Translations under genes and position numbers: made by a program | Part shown: positions 35,823 to 44,760 of the stretch, one piece after another | Layout of the letters: the number at the start of each line of letters is the position of its first letter | Numbering within the stretch: the first letter of the stretch is position 1 | Origin: UBA1181 sp963654355 | GTDB taxonomy: Bacteria > Bacteroidota > Bacteroidia > Bacteroidales > Paludibacteraceae | Direction: 5' to 3' | Length of the DNA stretch: 64,000 bases | NCBI GenBank assembly: GCA_963654355.1 | Contig: CAVKBM010000002.1 | Coordinates: 71,210-135,209 of the forward strand | The notes under the pieces: model-generated | What the model was told of the DNA's origin: nothing | The model's database searches: none | The model's input: only the letters and a program-made list of their open reading frames with translations

Positions 35823-37124
35823 CTACTGTTTCATAAGGAAAGATTTGAAATCCGCAAAATCTTTCGTCATCGCGATACTCTTCTTCTCTCCCTTCATAAA
35901 GGCTTGCAACTTAACAGGAATCTCCACTTTGTCGCCAATAATCTTCTCGACCGTATCCTTGAATTTCGCAGGATGAGCCGTTTCCAAAAAGATGCCAACT
36001 TCATCGGGCTGTAAGAACTCAGATAGAGCTCGATAGCCCACCGCACCATGAGGATCCAAGAGATAATGATTCTTTCTATAACAATCACGCAGTGTTTCGC
36101 TAATCTGCTCGTCGTTATAGGTGCAACCAGAAATCTCAGCAGCAATCGCATCGTGAGAATTTCCGTAAAGGTCTAAAATACGAGCAAAATTACTTGGGTC
36201 TCCCACATCCATTGCATTGGCAATCGTTTGGATAGATGGCTTTGGTGAATAGGTCTCCGTCTTCAAATACTGATAGAAAATATCATTGCGGTTGTTAGCT
36301 GCGATAAACCTCTTCACAGGCAACCCCATTTTCTTACCAAAGAGACCCGCCGTGATGTTTCCAAAGTTTCCTGAGGGAACGCAAACGACAATGTTCTTGT
36401 CCACACCTTTCTTCTGCAACTGAGCCACAGCGTAGAAATAGTAGAAAGCCTGAGGCAAGAAACGAGCTACGTTGATGGAATTGGCAGAAGTCAATTTCAA
36501 ACGTGCATTGAGATCCGCATCCATAAAAGCAGACTTCACCAACGCCTGACAATCGTCGAACACGCCGTCTACTTCCAAAGCAGTAATGTTTTGACCTAAG
36601 GTAGTGAACTGACATTCCTGAATCGGACTCACTTTGCCTTTAGGATAGAGAACAAAAACACGAATGCCATTCACGCCCAAGAATCCGTTGGCGACCGCAG
36701 ATCCCGTATCTCCAGAAGTCGCAACTAAAACATTGACCTCCTTCTGCCCCTCCTTTTTGATGAAATAGCCCAACAAACGAGACATAAAGCGAGCCCCCAC
36801 ATCCTTGAACGCCAAAGTAGGACCGTGGAACAACTCCAAACTGTAGATATTATCATTGACATGCACCAAAGGCACATCAAAACTCAACGTGTCATAAACT
36901 ATCTCCTTCAACGAGGCTGCGTCAACATCCTCACCAAAGAAAGCATCTGCCACCGTATAGGCGATTTCCTGAAATGAAAGGTCTTTCATCTTCTCAAAGA
37001 AATCAGCAGGAAGTTGTTTGATTACCTCAGGCATATACAAACCACGATCGGAGGCCAACCCTTTGACAACTGCTTCCTGCAACGAGGCACGCGCAGCCTT
37101 CTTATTGGTGCTATAGTACATCAT
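35823..37124 (-). CDS. thrC: Threonine synthase
   Basis: 433-residue PLP enzyme turning O-phosphohomoserine into threonine. The PLP lysine is Lys107 in GPTLAFKDVGARF; ATSGDTGSAVANGF is the phosphate-binding loop and VPSGNFGNITAG follows. The start at 37124 (MMYYSTNKKAARASL) matches the family N-terminus; a longer frame to 37217 is rejected because the promoter box at 37159-37166 lies inside it. First gene of the thrC-hisH-hisF-NUDIX run. The other threonine genes (thrA, thrB) are elsewhere. Confidence 0.95.
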   Translation of the reverse strand: MMYYSTNKKAARASLQEAVVKGLASDRGLYMPEVIKQLPADFFEKMKDLSFQEIAYTVADAFFGEDVDAASLKEIVYDTLSFDVPLVHVNDNIYSLELFHGPTLAFKDVGARFMSRLLGYFIKKEGQKEVNVLVATSGDTGSAVANGFLGVNGIRVFVLYPKGKVSPIQECQFTTLGQNITALEVDGVFDDCQALVKSAFMDADLNARLKLTSANSINVARFLPQAFYYFYAVAQLQKKGVDKNIVVCVPSGNFGNITAGLFGKKMGLPVKRFIAANNRNDIFYQYLKTETYSPKPSIQTIANAMDVGDPSNFARILDLYGNSHDAIAAEISGCTYNDEQISETLRDCYRKNHYLLDPHGAVGYRALSEFLQPDEVGIFLETAHPAKFKDTVEKIIGDKVEIPVKLQAFMKGEKKSIAMTKDFADFKSFLMKQ

Positions 37125-37158
37125 AATTTTCGTACACTTTATGGTTTTCTGAACTGCG

Positions 37159-37166
37159 CAAAGATA
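37159..37166 (-). promoter_or_regulatory. -7 box for the thrC operon
   Basis: Minus-strand TATCTTTG, perfect TAnnTTTG match, 34 bases upstream of the ATG at 37124. It decides the thrC start. Confidence 0.6.
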
Positions 37167-37385
37167 CAACAAAATTTCGCATTTCATCCTTACCATATCT
37201 GTGTTGTCATAAATCACGCAAGCAATTTTGTTGAGGTTCTCAATAAACGATTTTTTTAAAGAACCAAATTTTTTTTACTCCTAACAAATTGTAAAGAAGA
37301 TTTGTTTTTTATTCATTTGCATTCTGAATATTAGGTTAGAAGTTTTAACCTTGATTGATTGGAGAAATATTCTAAAATTTTAAAA

Positions 37386-37808
37386 ATGATAAAAAAGATT
37401 TTAGCAATTTCCGGGAAGCCCGGACTATTTGAGTTAGTATCTCAAGGCAAAAACATGCTTATCGTCGCATCTTTAAAAGATGGCAAGAAACAACCCGCCT
37501 ACACAAGCGAGAAAATTCTTTCATTAGGCGATATTGCAATGTACACAAACGGAGGAGAAGTGCCTTTGGCTGAGGTTCTCCTCTCTATAAAAGAGAAACA
37601 AAATGGAGCAACTGTCGCAATCGACACAAAGAAAGCAAGTGGTGCCGAATTGTCTGATTTCTTGGCTTCTGTATTGCCAGATTTTGACAGGGACAGAGTT
37701 TACGCATCAGACATCAAGAAACTGATCAACTGGTATAACATTCTGATTGAGTCCAACCACGCTGATTTTGAAAATGATGTTAAGCCTGCGGAAAAAGCCG
37801 AAGCATAG
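37386..37808 (+). CDS. DUF5606-like conserved Bacteroidota protein
   Basis: 140-residue cytosolic protein of a Bacteroidota family of unknown function. It begins MIKKILAISGKPGLFELVSQ and has a small beta-barrel-like N-terminal part (LVSQGKNMLIVASL, LSLGDIAMYT) followed by a helical part ending with INWYNILIES. The tail is acidic. The ATG at 37386 is preferred to a TTG at 37359. A strong terminator follows; no obvious operon partner. Confidence 0.75.
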   Translation: MIKKILAISGKPGLFELVSQGKNMLIVASLKDGKKQPAYTSEKILSLGDIAMYTNGGEVPLAEVLLSIKEKQNGATVAIDTKKASGAELSDFLASVLPDFDRDRVYASDIKKLINWYNILIESNHADFENDVKPAEKAEA

Positions 37809-37848
37809 TCTTCGCTGTTGAACGCTCATACAACAGAATATATAAGAG

Positions 37849-37875
37849 AGGACGTCCGTTGCGACGTCCTTTTTC
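37849..37875 (+). terminator. Intrinsic terminator after the DUF5606-like gene
   Basis: AGGACGTC pairs with GACGTCCT around a short loop, followed by TTTTTC. Confidence 0.8.
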
Positions 37876-37892
37876 ATTGCTGTTTTTGTATC

Positions 37893-37924
37893 ATTGCGAA
37901 TCAACTATCTTTTTCTTACCTTTG
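37893..37924 (+). promoter_or_regulatory. Promoter for the GT-C-like gene (-33 and -7)
   Basis: ATTG at 37893-37896 and TACCTTTG at 37917-37924 are 20 bases apart, which fits the Bacteroidota -33/-7 spacing. The ATG at 37951 is 26 bases downstream; the frame that opens at 37894 would start inside the promoter. Confidence 0.55.
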
Positions 37925-37950
37925 TTTGCATAGTAGCGTTTGTACCCATC

Positions 37951-39180
37951 ATGCAGAAAAAGACATTATTCCTCGTCGTAGTCACTTTCATCGTTGCGCA
38001 ATTCGTCATCTTAATAGTATTCGGCTATACACCACACCCAGACAGCCAGGACTATCTTAGATACGCCAAAGACGCAATAAGCGATGGAGCGTTCTACCCG
38101 ACAAAAGAAGGGCTCTATACCCTTCCTTTTTTATGGAATGTGGGGGCTATTAACGCCGTTGCATTGTCATTAAAGATTTTCGGTTCAGAAATACCATTGA
38201 TGTTGCTCTATTCCCTACTAAAAGGGCTTTCACTACTTTTCGTCTACCTTCTCACAAAATCATGGTTTAATGACAAAATTGCTTGTATTGCCACAGTCAT
38301 TTATCTGCTCTACCCCGCCAATTACGGAGAGGGGACATCAATGTTGAGCGAAGTGCCTTTCACATTCCTCGTTCTTGCAGGATTATTTGCCTGCCAAAAG
38401 AAAAAATTCATATTGGGCGGAATCCTAATGGGTTTTGCGGACTATATGCGACCAGTCGCCATCATCTTTATCATTGCTTACATATTTAGCAATATCAAAG
38501 ACTACAAACATAATTTTAAAATAATTACTGCTTATGTAGCGTTTATATCCTGCATCGGCTTCTACAACTATGCCACAAGGGGAGAATTTTTCTATAAGGC
38601 AAAAACAGGCTGGATGTGTATGGCGCAATATCATTGGAAGGAAGGTGCAGACCAAAGTGGACTATTAGCGGCAGAGAAAGTTACCGAAAACAACAGCCTC
38701 ACCTATACAGAGAAAGATAAAGTATGGCGAAACATGTTCTTTGATTGGCTGAAAGATCATAAAGCGGACTATTTCAAGCAAATACCGTTGAAAATCATTC
38801 GCACCTACGTTTCTGACAATGTGAACCTTTGCGCATTCCTACCAGAATCAGAAAAAAACAAAGACTATATGTATGAAAGTCTATCAATGAGCGGCCTGAA
38901 AGACGATTTTCCAAACTACACAGGCGTTCAATGGCTCACCATTTACAACCTCCTATTCTATTATGCAATGATGTTACTGTTTTTGTTTAGTATCAAGGAA
39001 ATTAAGGTGATACCTATTCCATGGACAATCTTTCTCTTCGGGACAATCTTCATCGCAACAGTAGGCCATGGAGAAGCGCGATTTCATCAGCCTTTCATGC
39101 CCTTCATCATTATCGCAGTAGCATATAAGGTTTCTCGATTATTCGAAACACCTTACACTCCAAAATCTAACGTCAACTGA
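37951..39180 (+). CDS. Polytopic GT-C-like glycosyltransferase/mannosyltransferase-like membrane protein
   Basis: 409-residue protein with about ten membrane helices. The first loop after helix 1 has TPHPDSQDYLRYAKDAI, an acidic motif like those that bind the lipid-phosphate sugar donor in GT-C enzymes (ArnT/PMT type), and later TSMLSEVPFTFLVLAGLF matches their conserved SEVPF region. The soluble loop near KVTENNSLTYTEKDK and the C-terminal HGEARFHQPFMPF are also GT-C-like. Probable job: adding a sugar from undecaprenyl-phosphate-sugar to a lipid or glycan at the periplasmic face. Acceptor unknown. Its end overlaps the convergent rnhB by 28 bases. Confidence 0.7.
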   Translation: MQKKTLFLVVVTFIVAQFVILIVFGYTPHPDSQDYLRYAKDAISDGAFYPTKEGLYTLPFLWNVGAINAVALSLKIFGSEIPLMLLYSLLKGLSLLFVYLLTKSWFNDKIACIATVIYLLYPANYGEGTSMLSEVPFTFLVLAGLFACQKKKFILGGILMGFADYMRPVAIIFIIAYIFSNIKDYKHNFKIITAYVAFISCIGFYNYATRGEFFYKAKTGWMCMAQYHWKEGADQSGLLAAEKVTENNSLTYTEKDKVWRNMFFDWLKDHKADYFKQIPLKIIRTYVSDNVNLCAFLPESEKNKDYMYESLSMSGLKDDFPNYTGVQWLTIYNLLFYYAMMLLFLFSIKEIKVIPIPWTIFLFGTIFIATVGHGEARFHQPFMPFIIIAVAYKVSRLFETPYTPKSNVN

Positions 39181-39758
39181 GGGTCTAACAGAGTGAAAGA
39201 TCGTCGGTGATACTCGCAGGGCCCCATTTGCCTTATTGCTTCACGGTGTTCCTTTGTCGGATAGCCTTTGTTTTTCTTCCATAAGTATTGGGGATATTCC
39301 ATATCTATCTTCGTCATAAAATCATCACGATATGTTTTTGCCAAGACAGAAGCTGCGGCAATTGACATATATTTCCCATCCCCTTTCACAACACACTGAT
39401 AAGGCACATCTTTATAAGGTCTGAACCGATTGCCATCGATGATTAAATGTTGAGGCTTCTTGATCAACTGGTCTACCGCACGGTGCATCGCTAAAATTGA
39501 AGCATTTAAGATATTGATTTCATCAATCTCCTGTGCCGTGCAGATACCAACTCCCCACGAAATGGCATTTTCCTCAATGATAGGTCGAAGGCTATAGCGT
39601 TGTTTCTCAGTCAGTTTCTTTGAATCATTGAGCATTTCATTCTCAAAATCAGCAGGTAACACGACCGCAGCTGCAAAGACTGGTCCCGCAAGGCAACCAC
39701 GTCCCGCCTCATCACACCCAGCCTCAACAACTCCTTCCTGCAAAAACGGCAACAACAT
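39153..39758 (-). CDS. rnhB: Ribonuclease HII
   Basis: 201-residue enzyme nicking RNA in RNA-DNA hybrids and at single ribonucleotides. Catalytic Asp16-Glu17 in GCDEAGRGCLAGPV; later LIIDGNRF and KGDGKYMSIAAASVLAK are typical of HII. It starts 12 bases after the recN stop and closes the six-gene minus-strand run that begins at wza. Confidence 0.96.
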   Translation of the reverse strand: MLLPFLQEGVVEAGCDEAGRGCLAGPVFAAAVVLPADFENEMLNDSKKLTEKQRYSLRPIIEENAISWGVGICTAQEIDEINILNASILAMHRAVDQLIKKPQHLIIDGNRFRPYKDVPYQCVVKGDGKYMSIAAASVLAKTYRDDFMTKIDMEYPQYLWKKNKGYPTKEHREAIRQMGPCEYHRRSFTLLDPQLTLDFGV

Positions 39759-39770
39759 TTTCGTTTTCTT

Positions 39771-41432
39771 CTATAGTTTAACACCCATCAAAACACGAGC
39801 ATTTTCTAAAGCCGCTTCCGTCAAATTAGCACCACTCAACATGTGGGCAATCTCCTCTACACGTTGCTCCATCGACAGTTGGATGATGTGCGACACAGTG
39901 CTATCTGCGTCGTCCTCCTTATAGACCTTGTAGTGGGTGGAACATTTCGCTGCTATCTGAGGAAGATGAGTAATGCTAACCACCTGCATGTACTCGCCCA
40001 TACTCTTCATCAACTCGCCCATACGATCTGCCACCTCTCCTGAAACACCTGTATCAATCTCATCCAAAATAATGGTCGGTAGGTTCTCTTTCTTTGAAAG
40101 GATTGACTTTAGAGCCAACATGACACGCGACAACTCACCTCCCGAAGCAACAGAAGCAATCGGCTGCAAAACGCCATTTTTATTAGCGGCAAAAACAAAG
40201 GTAATCTTATCTCTCCCCTTTGCTGTGAAATTTTCCATTGGTTCTATCTGCACTTCAAACTTCGCATTGCCCATACCTAAGTTGTGAAGAATGTCTGAAA
40301 CAGCAATGCCAAACTCGCCACTCGCCTTCTCACGGCAATCGGTAACGACATTCGCAGCTTCAGTCAGTTCACCTTTCAACTTCGCAATATTCTGTTCTAT
40401 TTCGGATATCATCTCTTCAGACGACCCCAACTTATTGAATTCCTCTTCAAATTGCTTCTTCACAGCCAATAGTGAGTGTAGATTGTCTACTTTATGTTTC
40501 TTCTCTAATGTATAAATCAAATCCAAACGAGCATTGACAAACTCTATGCGCTGAGGGTCGACCGCAACATCCGCCAACTTCGTCTCAACCTCGCGGGCAA
40601 TCTCTTTCAGTTCGATCATTGCTCCGTTCATCCGTTCCGACCATCCTCCTAAATCGTTGTAAACAGACGAAAGTCCAGACATCTTATCTTGTATTTCTTT
40701 AAGTATGCCACAGATGGACTCCTCTTTATCCGAAAGATGCCATTGAGCCTGCTCCAAAACTTCTTTCAACTCCGATGTGTGAGATAGTTGGTCTAATTCC
40801 GCTTCAAAATCCACTTGTTCATTTTCAGTGAAATTTGCATCCTGAAGTTGCTTCAGTTGGAACTCAAGATAGTCTTTGTTGGCATTCTGTTCCACAACTA
40901 ATTTCTTCAGATCTGTTAACTTTTTCTGCTCTGCAACATATCGCTTATAGATCGTTTCATAGGAATCCAACGCAGGGTTCGTTCCTGCGACGGCATCCAA
41001 GACATGCATTTGAAAATTGTCCTGACTCAACAACAAAGTAGCATGTTGCGAGTGGATATCTATCAGAAAAGACGTCAAATCTTTCAAGACACTCAAGGGC
41101 GCAGGCGTATCATTAATGAATGCACGAGATTTTCCATTAGGCGCAATCTCCCTTCGTATCAGACAACAGTCGTCATACTCCAACTCATTTTCTTCAAAGA
41201 ACGATTTTAAATCATAATTGGAAACATCAAACTCAGCTTCAACAACACATTTCTTATCTGGGTCTTTCAACACCTTCACGTCGGCACGATTTCCTTGGAT
41301 TAGGCCAAAAGCCCCGAGGAGAATGGACTTTCCTGAACCCGTCTCACCCGTGATGACAGAGAAGCCTCTATTCCACAAAACCTCCGTCTTATCTATCAAT
41401 GCATAATTTTCAACAGAAAGTGATTTTAACAT
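39771..41432 (-). CDS. recN: DNA repair protein RecN
   Basis: 553-residue SMC-like ATPase for double-strand-break repair. Walker A GETGSGKS (29-36), a central coiled coil (about 160-340), and Walker B IILDEIDTGVSGEVA are present. 33 bases separate it from the upstream DUF4835 gene. Confidence 0.96.
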   Translation of the reverse strand: MLKSLSVENYALIDKTEVLWNRGFSVITGETGSGKSILLGAFGLIQGNRADVKVLKDPDKKCVVEAEFDVSNYDLKSFFEENELEYDDCCLIRREIAPNGKSRAFINDTPAPLSVLKDLTSFLIDIHSQHATLLLSQDNFQMHVLDAVAGTNPALDSYETIYKRYVAEQKKLTDLKKLVVEQNANKDYLEFQLKQLQDANFTENEQVDFEAELDQLSHTSELKEVLEQAQWHLSDKEESICGILKEIQDKMSGLSSVYNDLGGWSERMNGAMIELKEIAREVETKLADVAVDPQRIEFVNARLDLIYTLEKKHKVDNLHSLLAVKKQFEEEFNKLGSSEEMISEIEQNIAKLKGELTEAANVVTDCREKASGEFGIAVSDILHNLGMGNAKFEVQIEPMENFTAKGRDKITFVFAANKNGVLQPIASVASGGELSRVMLALKSILSKKENLPTIILDEIDTGVSGEVADRMGELMKSMGEYMQVVSITHLPQIAAKCSTHYKVYKEDDADSTVSHIIQLSMEQRVEEIAHMLSGANLTEAALENARVLMGVKL

Positions 41433-41465
41433 ATTAGAGTTTTCTTTTTGTAGTATGATAAGAAA

Positions 41466-42356
41466 TTAATTGAGCAACTCCGAAAACTTGTTGGATTGCG
41501 TTGGAAGTATGCTCAAAAGTATATCGTAAAGTTCCTTTTTTTCTTTTGAAGTAGCAGGGGCGAACATATCCAAAAGTTCATTCATCTTCGTCTCAACAAA
41601 CAACTGCAGAGCCACGGAATAAGGCACTGCACGATTCATTTCCCTCAAATAGGGAAGATTGTTGTAAATGTTAGTACGTCCCTTCTCCGTACTATTCACC
41701 ATCTCGTCCAAGCCAAAGCGATGATACTCATAATTGACATCCCTCAGTTTTTTTAATCTGTCATCTAAGTAGTTGCTCACCAACGCATAACGATTCCTAT
41801 CACTGTCAAAAGCCTTCCAACCCGAATCATCAGATCCTTGTGCCAACGATACAATCAACTCTGCTTTCTCAAAATATTTTTGTCCACCATAGCGACTGAA
41901 CGTATCATAGTTGATTCCACAAATTATGTTGACATAGAAAGCGACAATAGACATCAAATTAGACTCGTAAGTATTGTCTTCAAACTCTAAACGTTGATAT
42001 TGCGTGTAGTTGAATTTTAGATTCTTGTCCATAAAATTGAAGATGCTGGTGGTGTAGCCCGAATTATAAACGGGACGACTCCCCTGCACCTGCAATGTTC
42101 CAGAGTACGACTCCCCTGCAACACTCGAGATTGTGAAGACAAACGAAATTTCCATTCGCTCCTCTTCGGTGAACGTTCCGTCAGTCCACTTGCGAGAGTT
42201 GACAAACTCAGTCAGGTCATTACTCAGCTCATTGTAAATATCCTTGTTCGTTCCTTCAATCTGTTCCGTATTAAAGGAGATGTTGCACTTCACGTCTTGC
42301 GACATTAAAGCAAACGTAGTGGCAACACATAACAACGTGAGAATCAGTTTCTTCAT
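41466..42356 (-). CDS. porD: DUF4835 family exported protein (PorD-like, T9SS-linked)
   Basis: 296-residue secreted protein: signal peptide of about 19 residues (MKKLILTLLCVATTFALMS), then a Bacteroidota-specific domain (DUF4835) with QVQGSRPVYNSGYTTSIFNF and later SMIVAFYVN-like LMSIVAFYVNII. The family has been linked to type IX secretion under the name PorD; this role is from the family and not shown here. The ATG follows the coaBC stop with no gap (TAA then ATG), so translation is coupled. Gene order coaBC-DUF4835-recN is common in Bacteroidales. Confidence 0.78.
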   Translation of the reverse strand: MKKLILTLLCVATTFALMSQDVKCNISFNTEQIEGTNKDIYNELSNDLTEFVNSRKWTDGTFTEEERMEISFVFTISSVAGESYSGTLQVQGSRPVYNSGYTTSIFNFMDKNLKFNYTQYQRLEFEDNTYESNLMSIVAFYVNIICGINYDTFSRYGGQKYFEKAELIVSLAQGSDDSGWKAFDSDRNRYALVSNYLDDRLKKLRDVNYEYHRFGLDEMVNSTEKGRTNIYNNLPYLREMNRAVPYSVALQLFVETKMNELLDMFAPATSKEKKELYDILLSILPTQSNKFSELLN

Positions 42357-43562
42357 TTACTTCATTTTTTCAACGATATGGTCAACGATATCCTTTGCCA
42401 CCTCCTTTTTAGACTTAAGGTCGAAAGGAATCTTCGTGCCATCCTTGTCAAAAATAGTAATTTTATTCGTATCATGCTGGAAACAGGCGTTTTTGTCTTT
42501 CAGAGAATTCATCACAATGAAGTCCAAGTTTTTACGAACACACTTATCTTTCGCATTTAATTCTTCATCGTCTGTCTCTAATGCAAATCCCACCATCAAC
42601 TGCCCATCTCTCTTCAGTCTTCCCAACTCGGCCGCAATGTCTTTCGTAGGAAGAAGATCTATAGTCATCTCGCCTGTCTTCTCTCTTTTTATCTTATGCT
42701 CGGCCCTCGTCGCAGGTGTATAGTCGGCCACAGCAGCGCAAAGAATCTCAATATCTGCCGATTTAGAAGCTTCTATAGCCTTCTCATACATCTCGTTGGC
42801 AGATTCAACAGAAATTTTCTGAATGTTGGCATGCTTTGGTGACAACGAGACCGGACCCGAAATCAACAATACCTTCGCACCCCGCTCGGCACACTCCTCT
42901 GCTAAAGAATACCCCATCTTTCCTGAAGAATAGTTTCCAATGAAACGTACAGGGTCAATCTTCTCGTAGGTCGGACCTGCCGTTAACATAACGACTTTCC
43001 CCTGCAAATCTTGTGTTTGTGAAAGATATTTCTCAATGGTTTCAACAATGGTATTAGGTTCCGCCATACGACCTTTTCCCTCTAAACCGCTAGCCAAGAA
43101 CCCACTCTCAGCCTCAATCAAAATGTCGCCACGAGAAGCAAGCGTCTGCATATTCTTCTGCACAGCAGGATGAGCATACATATCCAAATCCATGGCTGGG
43201 GCAAAAAAGATCTTACATTTTGCCGAAAGATAACTTGTAAGCAAAAGATTGTCAGCAATACCATTCGCCATTTTACCAATGGTATTGGCTGTAGCTGGCG
43301 CAATGACATACGCATCCGCCCATAATCCCAAATTCACATGACTGTTCCATTCTCCATTCTCAGGATTGAAAAAATCCACTAAAATAGGGTTTTGAGAGAG
43401 CGTCGCCAGCGTAAGTGGAGAGATAAACTGCTTTGCCATCGGTGTCATCACAACTTTCACATCCGCACCTTTCTTCTTCAGTTCTCGTATGAGGAAAGCG
43501 ATTTTGTAGGCGGCAATACCTCCCGTAACCCCCACCAAGATATGTTTATTTGAAAGCGTCAT
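42357..43562 (-). CDS. coaBC: Phosphopantothenoylcysteine decarboxylase / phosphopantothenate-cysteine ligase
   Basis: 401-residue bifunctional enzyme of CoA synthesis. The CoaC flavoprotein half (1-about 175) has VGVTGGIAAYK, NLGLWADAYVIAPATANT and KIFFAPAMDLDMY; the CoaB half (about 185-401) has VMLTAGPTYEKIDPVRFI and NYSSGKMGYSLAE. It starts 3 bases after the wzz stop and is coupled to DUF4835 downstream. Confidence 0.96.
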   Translation of the reverse strand: MTLSNKHILVGVTGGIAAYKIAFLIRELKKKGADVKVVMTPMAKQFISPLTLATLSQNPILVDFFNPENGEWNSHVNLGLWADAYVIAPATANTIGKMANGIADNLLLTSYLSAKCKIFFAPAMDLDMYAHPAVQKNMQTLASRGDILIEAESGFLASGLEGKGRMAEPNTIVETIEKYLSQTQDLQGKVVMLTAGPTYEKIDPVRFIGNYSSGKMGYSLAEECAERGAKVLLISGPVSLSPKHANIQKISVESANEMYEKAIEASKSADIEILCAAVADYTPATRAEHKIKREKTGEMTIDLLPTKDIAAELGRLKRDGQLMVGFALETDDEELNAKDKCVRKNLDFIVMNSLKDKNACFQHDTNKITIFDKDGTKIPFDLKSKKEVAKDIVDHIVEKMK

Positions 43563-43565
43563 TTT

Positions 43566-44747
43566 CTAAGCCTCCTCCTTATCTTCATCCAAACTCAAAT
43601 TCTTCTTAGCATCCAACTTCTTCTTCTCTTCCATAATGAATCCATACCCCACAATGGCAATACAAGCAAGGAATCCACCTAAAACGCCACCAGAGACAAG
43701 ACTCTTTAGCTTTCTCTTCTTATCATTTTTCAATGGGAAACGTGGCATATCCACAACGGAGATAAGCGGTTTCTCTTTCGCCAAATCTAATTTTAAAACT
43801 TCAATGTTTTTGACAATCTCGGCGTAAGTCGTCCCTAATACTTGAATATCCATTTCAATCTTCTGAGACTGAGACGAAATCATCAAACCAGATGCGTTTC
43901 TATTCTCATCCAAATAGACCGCACGACGCACCATTGAGCGATCTAACTCGCGACGGATAGAATCTGCTCGCCCTTGAAATCTGTCTATGTTCTCCATTAA
44001 CGACTGCGTTCGCATATCAATATAAAACTTCGTACACGCCTTCAAATGAGCTTTGGCAAACTCTTTTGCGAAACGTTCATCTGTATAGGTGAAATCATAG
44101 TCCATAAACGCCAATTTCTTATCACGCCGGATAGCAACCACGCTGTTTTTCAAAATCACATCTATTTTTTCAATTAAAATAGAATCTTGTTCTCGGCTCA
44201 TCGCCTCCTCCAACTGTCCATACGGATAATGAACATCACAAATAGAGACCCTTCCATCCTTATTTTCCTTATTTTTTTCACCAACCTTTTCACATTCCGC
44301 ACGTACGCTATCCACAATCATAGCGTAATCCATAAAGGTAAGCGTGTCTCCCTGATATTCCACAGGAGAAAGGAGGGTACGATAGACCAACTCACGCGAC
44401 TGCAACAGCTCCAATACGTTATCGCCAGAGAACAACTCGCCCGAACCTGCAACTGAGATACCCATCAGCGATGCCAACGAGCTAACACCGTATGTGCCAT
44501 TGGAACTTCCGATGTTGACGGCAAACGAATAGTGGGCTGTGTAGTTGATTTTCTGCAAAAAAGCGGAAGCCAAACCTATCGCACCACCTAAGATGCCCAT
44601 AACGATGACAATCCATCTAAAACTCCAAATGTAGCCCCAATAAAGTTTGACTATCTGCATAACCTCGTCAAACGAGATCTCGTCTTCTTCCGACGAATCC
44701 CTGTATGAGTCGGGATTTTTATATTGGCTTTTATCTAATTCACTCAT
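43566..44747 (-). CDS. wzz: Wzz-type polysaccharide chain-length/co-polymerase protein
   Basis: 393-residue inner-membrane protein of the polysaccharide co-polymerase type. N-terminal helix at about 42-65 (IVIVMGILGGAIGLASAFL), a long periplasmic part with helical coiled segments (up to about 345), and a second helix near 350-375 (VSGGVLGGFLACIAIVGYGF). Both ends are cytosolic and charged. There is no tyrosine-kinase domain. With the Wza-like protein upstream it should control or drive export of a capsule or exopolysaccharide. 13 bases after the Wza-like gene. Confidence 0.85.
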   Translation of the reverse strand: MSELDKSQYKNPDSYRDSSEEDEISFDEVMQIVKLYWGYIWSFRWIVIVMGILGGAIGLASAFLQKINYTAHYSFAVNIGSSNGTYGVSSLASLMGISVAGSGELFSGDNVLELLQSRELVYRTLLSPVEYQGDTLTFMDYAMIVDSVRAECEKVGEKNKENKDGRVSICDVHYPYGQLEEAMSREQDSILIEKIDVILKNSVVAIRRDKKLAFMDYDFTYTDERFAKEFAKAHLKACTKFYIDMRTQSLMENIDRFQGRADSIRRELDRSMVRRAVYLDENRNASGLMISSQSQKIEMDIQVLGTTYAEIVKNIEVLKLDLAKEKPLISVVDMPRFPLKNDKKRKLKSLVSGGVLGGFLACIAIVGYGFIMEEKKKLDAKKNLSLDEDKEEA

Positions 44748-44760
44748 GACAAATTTCTTT

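Noticed and set aside
42244..42723. 159-codon plus-strand frame opposite coaBC and DUF4835
   Set aside because: Spans the junction of two well-supported genes on the other strand and has no recognisable feature.
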